Below, piece by piece: positions 21,403 through 33,150 of a stretch of DNA of 64,000 nt (position 1 is its first letter; the number at the start of each line of letters is the position of its first letter). Source of the stretch: Cystobasidium ongulense. Its lineage: Eukaryota; Basidiomycota; Cystobasidiomycetes; Cystobasidiales; Cystobasidiaceae. The translations under genes and the position numbers were made by a program. The stretch is from NCBI GenBank assembly GCA_022835595.1, contig BQUP01000004.1:1240001-1304000 (forward strand). Reading direction: 5' to 3'. The notes under the pieces were generated by a model. It was not told the origin of the DNA. It saw nothing but the letters and a program-made list of their open reading frames with translations, and searched no databases.

Positions 21403-24049
21403 ATGACGGAGCATGCTCAAGACCAAGATGCAGGTCGCCAGCTTCGCATTGCTGTTATCGGTGCTGGCATTTCTGGCCTAGCTTCTGCGTACCACCTGCT
21501 ACGCACAGCACAGCGCCTGGAGCAAGATGTAAAGGTTGTGATATTCGAGCAACTGGACTGTCCAGGTGGAACCTGGTGAGCTTGCTTATCCGCTGCTGCT
21601 CACGCTCGGCTTGTGCGCTTGCTGATCGATGCCTTCTGCAAACAGGTCAAGGGCAAAGTAAGAACGAACGGCACTACGTGATAGCTGCTAAGCTGACATT
21701 TCGTTATAGTGTCTACCCAGGTCTAGTCACCAACAACACATGGTAAGCAGATAGCTCTTCTGAAGGCGTGGCGTGGGACGAAAGCGGAGCTCTGGTGGCA
21801 AGCCATGAGAGGTCAGGTAGCTGGACTGCATTTCAGAATACTGCAGCTCCATGCGCTCATTCTGCTAGAATATGCCGAGAACGCGCCTTCCGTCATGAAA
21901 AGCACTTCGCCATTATAAAATCAGATGGCCTATTGCTCACGTGTTTCTGTTATGTGCATCAGGGATCAAATGCTTTTCGACGACCAAGGTCTTGCCGAGT
22001 GCGAGAAAATGTTCGAGAGCGATGGTGAAGCAAGTGGTGGGCTAGGAGCTTTACGAGCCAGCGGTGAAGGTGAGCTTTGCTTGACCCACCTCCTGGTTGG
22101 TAACGTACTAACAATCTTGTCAGGCATGATTCGTGTCATGACTCGCTTGGAACAGCAAGTATTGCAGCTCGGAGCCGAGATACGATATAGCACGAACGTC
22201 GAAAGCTGCCAACAACCACGTCCGAAACGGTGGCGAGTGGCCTCTGCACCCGTGTCCCGTCCGCTGGACAGCATCACAGAAGACTACGACAAGCTCATCG
22301 TCGCAATAGGCACTTTCAGTGTACCCTCCGTCCCATCTTTCGCCGAAACCTACATGCAACCCCGTCGGACGCCAGTTGTCGACCATCGAGGTTTGCTTAC
22401 TATTCATACTTCTCATCTTTCAGACGACAGCGTACAGCAAGCTCTTTATGCTAGACCAAGACGCATAGCTATCATTGGAGGCTCTAAATCAGCTCTAGAT
22501 GCTGCTGAAAGACTTGCTTCTGTAGGTGCGATTTGCCTAACACATCGAAGTCGCTGCTGAACTGATCTTTCGCATAGGCTGGTCAGCAAGTTTCGCTTAT
22601 CTTGCGAAACCCTCCATAGTGAGCATGAACGCACATTGAGAAAACAGGGTCAGCTAAGTTTGTAACGCTCTCAGTACCGCTGCTCCGTACGGGGGCATTG
22701 CTCAAGGGAAATACTTGAGCTTTGTCGGCAACGTTGGCACGCGAGTAAGTGGTCTCGCATACCGTTTCGGAATCCGATCTGAATTAGCTGGTTACAGTTC
22801 AAGCTCGCTATCGTGCCATACTTCCGTGACCCTGTCTCAGGAACGTATAGCACTGGCGGATTTTTCTCCTCCTTTTATCGGTGGTTCTTGCACTTCACAC
22901 GCATAGGTTCCAGATATTGTGATAGACTCTTCCGCATATCGACCTCTATGTACAACCGATTTAACCAGTGGTCCAAGCCGGTCAGTGATATCATGCTCCC
23001 TACAGTACCACTCAAATGGTCAGAATCTAGTATCTATCCCGGACCTATCAATTTCGCGAGCTTAATCCAGGAAGGGAAAGTGAACATTATCCGTGGAGGA
23101 TTGACTGCTATGCGACGAGAGGACGGCAATAGCGATAAGGACTCATACTACACCTTGAACATAGATCTCACAGACGCACGCGGCAAGCAGGAACTACTCG
23201 TAGATTGTGTGATATTCGCTACAGGCTGGAAGACAGGAGATTATACTTTCTTCACTCGCGACATGGCTGATGAGTTAGGCTTACCTGTCGCATATACCGA
23301 GGAGAAGCCGCCATTACGCGAAAGTCAATTCGTCGAGACGGACAAATGGGCAGCAGCAAAAGTGGACAAGGAGATTTTCACCATGCGAGATGTGCCGAAG
23401 TTGTGGCAGCAGCCTGGCTATAGTGCGCGCTCAGTCGGAAGAGCAGTACGGAACATGGCTCCATATAGGCTGTTTAGGCTCCTAGTACCCGTCTCACACC
23501 TCTACGAGCACGATATCGTCTTCCCCGGTATGTCTCCCAGTCTTGTTGATTTTGTGGAGTTCTCGACAGCGTGCTGACTCTGCTGGTGAAACAGGCGTGC
23601 CCACGAGCAAAGCTAATCACGGTAAGGCCGAGAACGTGTTTACGACTTTAGCACCTCACTTACTTTTTTTGGCCCGGACAGTCGTCTTCATGGTTCAGTC
23701 TCACTGGGTCGCGGACTATTTACTGGGTTTGCTACCAAGACTTCCAAGCATGGACAAGGCCAGAGAAGAGATCAGCATGCAAGTGCAATGGTCGAGGAAG
23801 CTGTTCGGACCCGCACACGGGGGTTTAGGTCAATGGCTTGGAGGTGGTTGGATTGAATATGCCGGTCGCCTCTGCTGGGGTGAGTCGCTTTCCACATCTT
23901 AGCTTTGTCATTGCTGACATGCTATTCCTGCTCCAGACATGAATGTGCAGGATATAAAGGGCTTGAAGACGATTGTCGTCAGTAAAAGCTACAATCTGGA
24001 GACAAAGAGAGCGAAGCGAGATCGCAAGCGGGGCCTGGGGAAGAATTAG
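21403..24049 (+). CDS. Flavin-containing monooxygenase-like protein
   Basis: The N-terminus reads LRIAVIGAGISGLASAYHLL (FAD site) and then CPGGTW-SRA-NVYPGLVTNN, the GGxW...YPGLxTNN signature. That signature needs exons 21403-21575, 21646-21657 (12 bases) and 21710-21742. A long intron of about 220 bases then leads to 21963, giving TW-DQMLFDDQGLAE. Later parts show RIAIIGGSKSALDAAERLAS (second dinucleotide motif), NPPYTAAPYGGIAQGKYLSF and CVIFATGWK, the ATGW/ATGY motif that closes class B monooxygenases. The protein ends KRDRKRGLGKN, a basic tail. The middle, between TNNTW and the MIRVMTRLEQ helix, is unusual, and an exon might be hidden in the long intron. Substrate unknown. It lies next to the Baeyer-Villiger and glutathione transferase genes. 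Confidence 0.82.
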
Positions 24050-24261
24050 ACTGCAGCACGAAGAATAGTTTATTTAAGCATATCGAGCATAGAGGGTGGA
24101 GGAGCAGTCAGTCGTTGTATATATACCTGTAGTGAGTCTGTGCTAGCCTGTTAATCTACTCTGTATACTAGCAGTTTACTTCCGTAATCTGTGGCGTGGT
24201 GTCTTTCTCCGGCTTCTTCAGCTTTCTTGCGCCTTGAACGTCAACCAACACACACCATCTA

Positions 24262-25012
24262 ATGCTCTTGGATCTGCAGACCGCACTTGACTTTGGTGGG
24301 TGACCTGCATCCTATCAAGTTCATGCAAGCTGACTGCTTTTTTATCACAGCCGAACAGCACAAGGTTGCAATCCTCCTTCACCTCACTTTCATATTCGGT
24401 CTTTCCATCTGGGCATTGTCGAGCAGCCAGGCGTCTCTGGATAGGGAGAACGAGAAAAGCGACAACGCATCCGCAAAAGGTCCAGTACTCAAAGGAACAC
24501 CATCTATAATGTCTGGCTTCGCCCCAAAGGAAGAAGTAAAGCTCGCTCCGCCTAAAGATGATCCGATCACCAAGGCGGAACTCGCAAAGTGCGATGGACA
24601 AGATCCCAGCATGCCTATCTATGTGGCTATCAAGGGTACGTAGACTATCACTTTAGATTCTTATACTTTAGATCAACTTGCACTCTCCGCCCTTGCCTGC
24701 CTCCAGGCACCATCTTCGACGTCAGCGCGAAGAAGGAAATGTACGGTCCCGGAGCCGGCTACAATGTGAGTTGCTGGTTTGTATCTGATCGTAGTAATGG
24801 TTAGCTCACTATTTTTGTGACTATCCTCCTCTCATGTGTGTCAGATCTTCGCCGGTAAGGACGCTTCGAGAGGTTTAGGGAAATCATCTTTAAGCCCAGA
24901 AGACGCAGTATCGGATTATTCAACTCTTACAGCTGAAGAAATGGGTGTGCTCAATGATTGGTTCACATATTTCAGCAAGAGGTACAACGTTGTTGGAAAG
25001 GTAGCGGAGTAA
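24262..25012 (+). CDS. DAP1: Membrane-associated progesterone receptor-like heme protein (DAP1)
   Basis: The exons 24262-24295, 24351-24635, 24707-24765 and 24845-25012 join in phase to 181 residues. A membrane segment lies near the N-terminus (VAILLHLTFIFGLSIWAL), followed by a linker and a cytochrome b5-like domain of the MAPR type: ITKAELAKCDG, PIYVAIKGTIFDVSAKKEMY, GPGAGYNIFAGKDASRGLGK, and DYSTLTAEEMGVLNDWFTYF. The Tyr residues of the GPG.GY and DY segments fit the heme-binding positions of this family. Yeast and human members bind heme and activate P450 enzymes such as CYP51 in sterol synthesis. That function is by family; the window does hold a P450, but nothing links the two directly. 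Confidence 0.92.
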
Positions 25013-25724
25013 TTGAAAGCCAGTGCAGTTAGTACTGTTCAAGCGAGCAGGGTGTACATAGATGAGAGAGCCGAGAAGCGGACTCAAGTGAGCTAATTCA
25101 TGGGGGTTACAGGCGGTACCCGCATCTATATCTTTGTAATTCTCTTCCGGCATCTGTGCCTCTGGCATTCTACCTCCAATTGACGCTCATCTTCTATCGA
25201 GGGAAGAGAAGGAGCAGCGACTAAGTTCCATATGGTGTTGAGAACGACAACGGGTCCTTCATTGCGCACGATACAGTACTACATGGTACAACAAGCAGCT
25301 CAAGCAAGCAGAGTATATGTAAAGGATTCTTTTGCGGCAGGAAGACAAGAGAAGAAGATGAAACAAAACAAGGATATGGAATTGAGGACTGAATAGAGTC
25401 TAGAATATCTGCGACTGATGGAATCGAGAACGGTGTGCAGACCATACAAGAGAAGAAGACTATGGGAATCTGAAAATGAAAGCAAGAAGAAAGAAAGGCA
25501 TTGGGAAATTGCCGGATCTTTCGGGAAAAACGTGCCTATTGTCTTTATGTTTTTTGAAGCGACTGTGGTATATTCATGTCTTGTCGTAAAGCGTAGGTAT
25601 AGTATGAATTGAAATTGATCTTGCTGGAGGAAACGAACAAGAGTTTTCCGAGATCACGCGGGAAAGGAAAAAGGAGGGCGGGCTTGAGGGCGTTGGTTGC
25701 TCTTCTTTTAGCCTTTTCTTCCGA
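25013..25724. other. Convergent intergenic stretch, AT-rich
   Basis: It is 712 bases between the ends of DAP1 and the Zn2Cys6 gene, unusually long for two 3' ends here. It contains purine-rich runs (25,320-25,520) but no supported gene. Confidence 0.35.
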
Positions 25725-27859
25725 TTAAGCTGTGCCCTCTGCGCCGTGCAAAGGTGCAGCCTCAAGTTCAGTACCGTGCAGGTCATCCCTAGTCATACTC
25801 TGATGATGAGCGAATCTAACATTAGGGGAGCTGAGAGATCTAGGAACGAGCTCGGCTCCCCCATTGGTCCCGTTTCCAGACGCTGCACCGGCAGCTTGAG
25901 CATCCAATTGTTGCTGTTGATGTTGCATTTGAGCCTGGTGATGTTGTTGGTGTTGGTGATCTCTAGGATCACCACCTTTGACGGATCCATCATGCTCAAT
26001 ACTGAATGAACCGTGTCCGTGACTACCTGGTCCACTACCACCACCTTCTCCAGGATGTCCCTCTCCACCTGGATAAGTGTTGAAACTGTACGCATGAGAA
26101 GGGGTATGTGCATATTGACCTTGACCTGGACCGCCATGGTGATGTGGATGACCGTGATGTGGTCCTAGATCTCCTGGGTGGTGCTGCTGATGTGGGTGTT
26201 GACCGTGATGGGAATGATGAGGATGAGCAGAAGGAGGAGCACCAGGCGTGGGAGCACCATAAGTGAATGGATTAGGTACTGCACTGTCTAATCCACCACC
26301 CGTCCGAGGAGAAAACGGCTGAAATCCAGTGGAGTCAGGTGGGTAGGAGGCTGATGGGAGAGTACTGATGTTTCAGAAAATATGTATGGAGAAAAAAAGA
26401 GTTAAAAGACATGTCACGAAATAATTGGCAAGTGTCAGTTGGTTTCGATTCCTTTGTAACAAGGAATGGAAAATTGCGCTTGACTTACGGTAAGGTATTG
26501 CCTCTAGATCTTCTAGCCCTAGCTTGTGCTTGAGCGGCAATAGCAGCCGTCTCAGCAGGTGAAGGGACGACGTAGTTGATTCTTCCACCCCCGCTCATCA
26601 TGCCCATATTACCCATGTCACCTGCCATACCAGGAGGAGCGGTATTAGGTGGCATAGGGGCATGTCTCTCGTAAGACTCATAGTAAGGAGCTGCGGGGGG
26701 CATCTCCGGGAATGATGGTGCTGCTGTGTTGGGTGGTGGTGGCATTGATTGTCCTCCGGATAGGTGGGCTAACATCATATCAATAGTACGTGATAGATGT
26801 TCAAGTCGCTTTTCGACTCCATTTTGCCATGCTCTGTCTTCTGGACTGTAGTAGGACGAGTGCAAGAGGTTGAAAATCATGTCAGCTTTGGATGCTTTGT
26901 AGAAGTGGAAGCGGGGACGGATCAGAGGCGCGGTCCCGGGGAAGGTACTTTATGACAGGAAGACAACTCACTTTAGTAAGTAATCAGATCTTCTTTCGAA
27001 CATCTGCATTCAGGAAAACCAAAGCGAAGAAGGCAAGTCAGCCTCTACTTGCACGAACCTCGAAATTGGGAACCATGACAAAGCTTTGGTCGCATCTCCT
27101 AGTCGACGCTCAGACGCAGTTGGGAGGGAGACTTACACAGTCGACCTCTGTGAAGTGAGGCGAAGAGGTAAGCAAATGGTGAGTATGTGGGCAGGATAGA
27201 GAGTGCCAGCTTACCATTACTGATGCATCTCCTGCATGGCGGGTTATCAGCACCCTCGCATCTCATCTTTTGTCTCCTGCACGCCACTGTACGTTCAAGA
27301 GGGACAGCAGTGTTTTCAGCAATGGCGTTGCATGTCGTCAGCTGCGTAGAAGACGAGGAGGCTCACAGCACGCTCTCGAAGTCCTCGGCGCAGCTTTACG
27401 TTTTGGTTTCTTTGCTCTACCGAACTGCGATACTTCACCTTCACCGGAATCATCGTCTTGCTCTTGAACATAAGGAGAGTCATCACCGACTACATCGGCT
27501 TCCATGTTTGCACTAGAACTGCCTAGATGACCACCAACCATGCTAGCCATACTGTAGCTCCCTTGATGCTGCTGTGGCATCATCATACCCATGTTGCTGC
27601 CCGGCTGAGGTGAAGGCGAGATTGAACGTGGCTCTTCAGAGATGGAGACCATCAGACCTTTGCCATTCATATTGCGCTGGTCCATGGGCAACTTGACTGG
27701 CTGTGTCTGTAAAGTATACTTGCTGTTGATGTGCGAGTGACCTCTGGCAGCAACACTTGGAGTCCGAGGACTTTTGTGCCAGTCGAGTCTCGCTTCAGAT
27801 GCGAAGCGATGCAACGTATGGTGCGCTGTTGAAGAGAGTCGAAATGAGTCGGGAGACAA
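25725..27859 (-). CDS. Zn2Cys6 transcription factor with His/Gln-rich tail
   Basis: The exons start 27859-27367, 27286-27215 and 27147-27137. They encode the binuclear zinc cluster: RACLACRRQKMRCEG, then PPCRRCISNG, then EVDC from an 11-base exon. Spacing is C-x2-C-x6-C-x6-C-x2-C-x7-C. After it comes FERRSDYLL and PEDRAWQNGVEKRLEHL, the linker and coiled-coil dimer element common in tremellomycete factors. The rest is Pro/Ala/Gly-rich, then a His/Gly/Gln-rich tail (HPHHSHHGQHPHQQHHPGD) to the stop. No fungal-specific middle homology domain is visible, so the protein is short for the class. It should bind paired CGG-type triplets in the nucleus; targets are unknown. An internal start at 27685 (MDQRNMNGKG) is possible. 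Confidence 0.85.
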
Positions 27860-29272
27860 GAGACCAACTGTAAATGGCCTCAGAACAAACGCCTTGTGCG
27901 TGCTCAGTCGTCGTCGAGGCTTGTGCGTGCGCGTGTTCGTGCTTTTGAACGGTTGGGATGAGGCGTAGACAGGTCACGTGATATAGTTGGAGGGAGTTGC
28001 TGCACTGGATTGAATAGGATAGATAGATAAACTGGACGAGGGCTAAGTCGGATGCAGATGGGTGCGGTTCAACAGGAACACACCCTAATGCGTATTCTGG
28101 CAGCTGTACGGAGCAGAAGAGAGAGGCAAGCGGGAGAGAGGCCGGGAGACGAGGGTCGAGTTTGGAGAGAGTTGAGATGGGCCACCAAGTCGTGAATGGG
28201 AATAAGAGTTTGGTCACTTGCCTTATCAGACAAAGGAAAGCCTTGAGTTGTGCTGAATCCCATTCTTCCTGCTCGTCGCCCAAAGGCCGGAGGCATTCTG
28301 GAGACTTGCCGATTTCTAGATGGAGGCTTGTCCCCATTCTCTGGCTGCGCTGATGGACGCATAGGAAGAGAAAGCTGTATGAGTTGCGTACAGACGTGGA
28401 AAGCTGTGTACAGGGTGGATGGAGGTGCGCCTTGCTGCCTCTCAAAGCGGAGAAAGTCCATGGATGGCTTCACACAAAGTCAGTTAGGAAAGCCAATGGC
28501 TGGAGGGGATGGTTCCTTATGACTGAGCGCTGAACACAGGAGCTTCATGCCTGTACCTGATGTGACATGGCCTGAAGATTGTGTTTGTGTCCAGTCCTCT
28601 GTCGTATGCGCTTTCTTCCCTTGCAATCAGTCGGTCTATGTATGCTGCCTGTCCCCATCGGCAGCCGAGTGCTGTGTATGGCCAGCAAGCAGCAAGCACT
28701 GTTTGGTCGGTGGGTCCACTGGTACATAGCCAGATTGGCTCCATGCGTGCATGACCATGTGTGTGCTGTTCTCTGTCGCTGTCGAATGCTGCAAGCAATG
28801 GATGGGCAAGCCAGACTCTGCTTTTCCATCAATCTGCTTCGATCAGCCTATGCCTTCACTGGGCATACCAAACGGCGCACGAGAAGGGTGCTGGCCACCT
28901 GCTGCGCGTCTCCCAGTCTCAATGACCACCGTCGCTTCTTAGCCGTCTCCCAATTCAATATTGCCTTGCAAACCGTCCTCATTCGCCACCATCTTGCACA
29001 CCCCACCCGCGCAAGGAACGAGGCAGCCGAAATGATCCAACCTCGAGTGCGACCTTTCTCTCTCTCTTTCCTTCCTTCCATCCTACTAGACACTCTGCCA
29101 CAGGATACTACTTGCAAGGTAAGGGACAGCATGGGCTCGGTCTACCAAGCTGGCGACAGGCTGACGTTCATTCTCTCCGCTTGGTACATCGTCGGGTTAC
29201 CGGCCACTGCTGGACATATTAATTTGGACATCTTCCTGCGCAGAAGCATAGCATAGCTAATTTACCACCACC
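27860..29272. promoter_or_regulatory. Long divergent promoter, Zn2Cys6 gene and dienelactone hydrolase gene
   Basis: It is 1.4 kb, the longest gap in the window. It contains a CACGTG at about 27,974, and pyrimidine-rich tracts at about 29,056-29,090. ORFs of up to 225 codons (28579-29256) are Cys/Arg-rich and featureless. Long upstream regions are common for regulator genes, which may explain the size. Confidence 0.4.
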
Positions 29273-30740
29273 ATGGCTCAACAGCAACAACTCTCTTCAT
29301 GCTGCGTCTCTGGTGAGAGCTCTGCCCGATCTGACCCAGTCAGTCGATACAAGCACTGACGATCAGCATTCTTCCTCTCTTCAGGACACGTCCATGAGGG
29401 GACCCCAAAAGGCAAAGTAGAGGAGATCGCAGGTCTGAAGGGTGAGCGAGTCTCTCAAGATTACCTTTGTCAAGCACGCACGTGCCAGAGCAGACCATGT
29501 TCCCCCAAGGCGCTGCTGTTAGATCGAACAAAGGACTGATTATCCCGTCGCAACTACACCTTCTACCCGTCTTTAATTCATCCATATCCAAACGCAGCCT
29601 ATGTATCCCCAAGCTCCGATGGCTCGAAAGCTAAAACGGTCATCTTCATTACCGACATCTTCGGTTATGAATTGGTTAATGTGAGACTGGTAGCGGATGA
29701 ATATGCCGCTCAAGGATTCCATGTTGTCGTTCCTGACTTCTTAGAGGGTGCGTCGTCCATATAGTATAGCCTAATCCGATTCAGATTGGCACGAGTATTC
29801 GATAAGCTGACTTTCGAGATTGCTTACGATTTATTCTATACCATCGATATAAATAGGTGACTACGTCGACGATGGAGTAAGTCATTTCTCGCTCACAGGT
29901 GATATCCCGACACTTTTCAGAACTAATATCGGCCCCTATCTTCATTCCAAACTTACAGCTCCTCAAAGCTATCGTACCTCTCCCTGAAGATCCCGAGCCA
30001 TCAGTCGTTGACAAGGCAAAGGTAGCCGCTAGTCTCGGTCCATGGGTAATCAAGCACCGCGAGGGTAAATTTTTGGGTCCTCTTGATTTGCCTTACTCTC
30101 TGCATCGCGCTGACAACTTAAAAAATGAAACATAGCCGTCAGTCGACCTCTCATCGAAAAAGTAGTCAAGGCAATTCAAGCAGATCCCGAAGTCAAAAAA
30201 ATCGGAACAGTAGGCTTCTGCTGGGGGGGAAGATATTCTATGCTCTTAGTATCAGAGAGCAATGATTATCCTACAATTGACGCTGCCGTTGCAAATCACC
30301 CCTCTTTCTTGGCTGTTCCTGATGAGGTTCAAGCCGTCTCTAAACCTACTCTAATTCAAGTTGGTGATAAGGTATGTTCAAATTTTCCCCCTTCTCCCAG
30401 ACATCACTAGGATCCTCAGCTTTCCCTCACTCAATATTGACGAAATTATGTCTCTCCTCTAGGATGCAATGATGGCTATCGATCAAGTCAAACAAGCTGA
30501 GGAGATCTTCAAAGGCAAATCTGATGCAGAGGTCAAAGTCTTCCCTGGCGCAGCTCACGGATGTAAGCGATATAAAATCCTACCCATACAGCCCATATTC
30601 CCGGTTAGAAGCTAATATATGCTTTTCCCTTTAATTTTGCAGTCACTGTCCGCGGTGATCTCAACAATGAAACCGAGAGAAAGCAAAAGGAGGATGCCAC
30701 CGAAGGAGGTATCAAGTTTCTCCAAAAGTACTTGTCTTAG
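29273..30740 (+). CDS. Dienelactone hydrolase family protein (AIM2-like)
   Basis: Several small exons encode an alpha/beta hydrolase of about 250 residues. It opens MAQQQQLSSCCVSG, then HVHEGTPKGKVEEIAGLK, the typical CCxSGxxHxGxPxG start of fungal members. Later come VIFITDIFGYE, GTVGFCWGGRYSML with the nucleophile Cys, LIQVGDKDAMM with the acid Asp (split by an intron), and FPGAAHGFTVRG with the His. The Cys-Asp-His triad is therefore complete. The protein ends GIKFLQKYLS. Bacterial relatives open dienelactone in chloroaromatic breakdown; fungal members are cytosolic and mostly uncharacterised, so the natural substrate is unknown. The ATG has the context ACCACCACCATGGCT. Confidence 0.9.
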
Positions 30741-30998
30741 ATGTGCTATCCTAGCATTAGCTTGTCCTCGCCGCCCCGGCCATATCGGAGCAGCTGATTA
30801 AGCGAAGCAAGTTTCAATGGGCTCCATTCACGATCTTTTGACAAGGCGGCGGATGTAGCGAGATTGAAAACAAAATAAAAAGACTTTCAAAGAAAAAACA
30901 ATGCAATGCTGACAAGAAAGACTGAAAAAAAGATGACAAGTTTTATGAGAGATGAGAGACGAGTCGAACAGTTGCGGCGGTACCGCCGAAATTTACTA

Positions 30999-32924
30999 CT
31001 ACATGTCACCTCTGGAGGGGCTGGGGCCTGATGCCTGATCGTTTTGGGCCAACTCGGCATCTTCCTGTGTGTACCTGCGATCTGATCGATATAGGACGAT
31101 CAGTACACGTAGCTGTCGACAAAACGAGAACTAAAGGGACCCCGGGGTGTGATGTGACGTGTATAAAAGGAAAGAATGACTCACAAGCTTGCAGTTGTTT
31201 TTGGATCAAATCTGCTGAACCTCTATATACCTTGTCGATCTTATCAAGATCAATCTTTACCTTTGCTTTTTCATAACGTGCTTTAGCTTCTTCCTCTGCT
31301 TCATTTAGTTCTAGCGACTCGATTGTCGACCCAGGGGTTTTGGATTTGAATGCCGCTTTTAAGGCATTGAACAAGTATCGTCGACCGAATAGAACATTTG
31401 ATATGCCTGCGATCAGATTGTTTAAAGATGATTATTAGGGTCAATGCTTTCATTACAGAGACAATGGTCTTCTCGAGTCGGGGAACCTAAACTTACCGAA
31501 AATTGACAAGAACGCGCCAGCTGTTCCATGTCGAAAATTAGGCAGCACAAGTTCAATCATCAGTAATTGTTCATAGCCAATTTTCATCGGCGGCATTTTC
31601 CAGGCAATGGACTGACTCAGCACTGTTGAAGCATAATAATCTCAGCGCAAGAACTTGAAAAGCCCTTAGCTCAGAAAGGGAGAACGGGTCCTGCTGAACT
31701 CACTCTGAAGACTTCCAACCCTTGAGTAATGTCACAAGCATCAGCATGGCGAAAGAGTTTCTCTTCTTTCTGTAACAAAGGCACTCACCATCTTGAAGCC
31801 AATCCCAGACCGAGGGTTATCTGCTCAACAGGGTTCAGTCTATCAACGTGTATTCCAAGAATCTGCAGTCTTTTATGCTCTCCTAGCTGTTGACTTACCA
31901 TAACAAGGCCCGATGCACCCATACCGTAATCGGCCCGTGGCTCTCGACTGAAACGCACCAGGAAGGCGAATGTGCCGGCAAAAATCACTACTGCAGGCAT
32001 AGATGTACATTAGTCTCTTGTGACAGCAGCCGAGGCACTTTGATTTACCCACCGTTAGTCGCGTGAAAGAAGATAGCCAGTCCTGCACAGTTGGGTTTGG
32101 TTTCAGTGCACTTCATCAAGTCAGCATAAGTACGCCGTAATCAAGCACTCACCTGCTCCGTATTTGGTTGCGGGTGCGTCGCTTTTAACATACATAAAGT
32201 CAGCTCTGTCCGGCGCGAGTCCTGCGTACTTGCTTAATGGACACTGACCTATTCGGCAGGAACTCGCATCCTCGCCAGCTGGAAGGTACTGATGCCAAGG
32301 GCCATTGGAGCAGTCTTGCTTGTTCTGCACCAGAGATAGCACTGGTGTAGGTCGTCAAGAGGAGAAGACGAAAGGTTGCCGGTTGTAAGAACCTTTGCAC
32401 AGCCTTTGTGTTTCCTTGTAATACGTACACGAGCATAGCGAGTATCTCGCTGGTAGCGCCAAGAGCACACAGGAGACTGGCTATGATGCCTAGTAGTCTA
32501 CCACCGCGGCGAGCATCGGCTGAACGTCATAGTGATTAAGCGGTTATGGCGCGTATTCTGCTGAACAGCGATGCCGCCTTGTAGACAGAAGACTCACTTC
32601 TTCCATACCGCTCTCCGGCGGGGGTGCGATAATCTGGTTTGATAAACGCCTTCAAAAGAGTGTATTTAGTTCAAGCCAGAGGTGTAGCAGACCGGGAAAC
32701 AACCTCACATCTTGAGTGGTCTCGTAATTGGTGCTGGAAGTTTTTCGGTGTTAACCACTCGCTCACTGGAGGTTGGAGAGCGGTCTTGTGACAACTTACG
32801 GCAGTTCCCGCGTCATTGGTTTCTCACCATATCGTGCGATCCATCGTCGACTCTCTTCAGGGGTTTGAAAGTCCCAGGGAGACTCCGTCTTTACCTGCTG
32901 GTTATTGTTAGTTCCGACTTCCAT
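30999..32924 (-). CDS. Multipass membrane protein of unknown function, tandem copy A
   Basis: The start is MEVGTNNNQQVKTESPWDF, followed by small exons. Recognisable blocks are PAGERYGR, a loop with SGAEQARLLQWPLA and SSWRGCEFLPNR, then SDAPATKYGAGLAIFFHATN, VVIFAGTFAFLVRFSREP, YGMGASGLV, LGLGLASRW, and a last soluble part (FNALKAAFKSKTPGSTIESL, then a charged coil ending QKQLQAYRRYTQEDAELAQ). The final exon 31081-30999 uses the acceptor GATCAG. I count about four hydrophobic segments, with a Cys-bearing loop between the first two and a coiled cytosolic tail. Copy B, just upstream, shares every block in order. I do not recognise the family. Confidence 0.72.
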
Positions 32925-33150
32925 TGTTCGAGCTGCAAAGTTAGTTCACATGAGAGCGTTGTGAGCTGCCTCCTCTGGCCTGGACTGGCCTGAATGCATG
33001 CACATATGAAAGACTGCATCACACGAAGATGCGGTGCCGTTGGTAGGTAGTGCACGACTGCCATGCAGGAAGTCCGTCCAACGCCTTGGTCATTGGAGTA
33101 CAAAGGGTCATCGCCTCACGGTGATGAACGATCATGCAGCAGCGGCATAC

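Noticed and set aside
16752-24049. Secondary-metabolite cluster
   Set aside because: There is no polyketide or peptide synthase, terpene cyclase, cluster regulator or transporter inside the group, so only a small redox group is claimed.
28579-29256. 225-codon plus-strand frame in the long divergent promoter
   Set aside because: Cys/Arg-rich with no domain or recognisable segment; it ends just before the dienelactone hydrolase start. Chance open frame is more likely.
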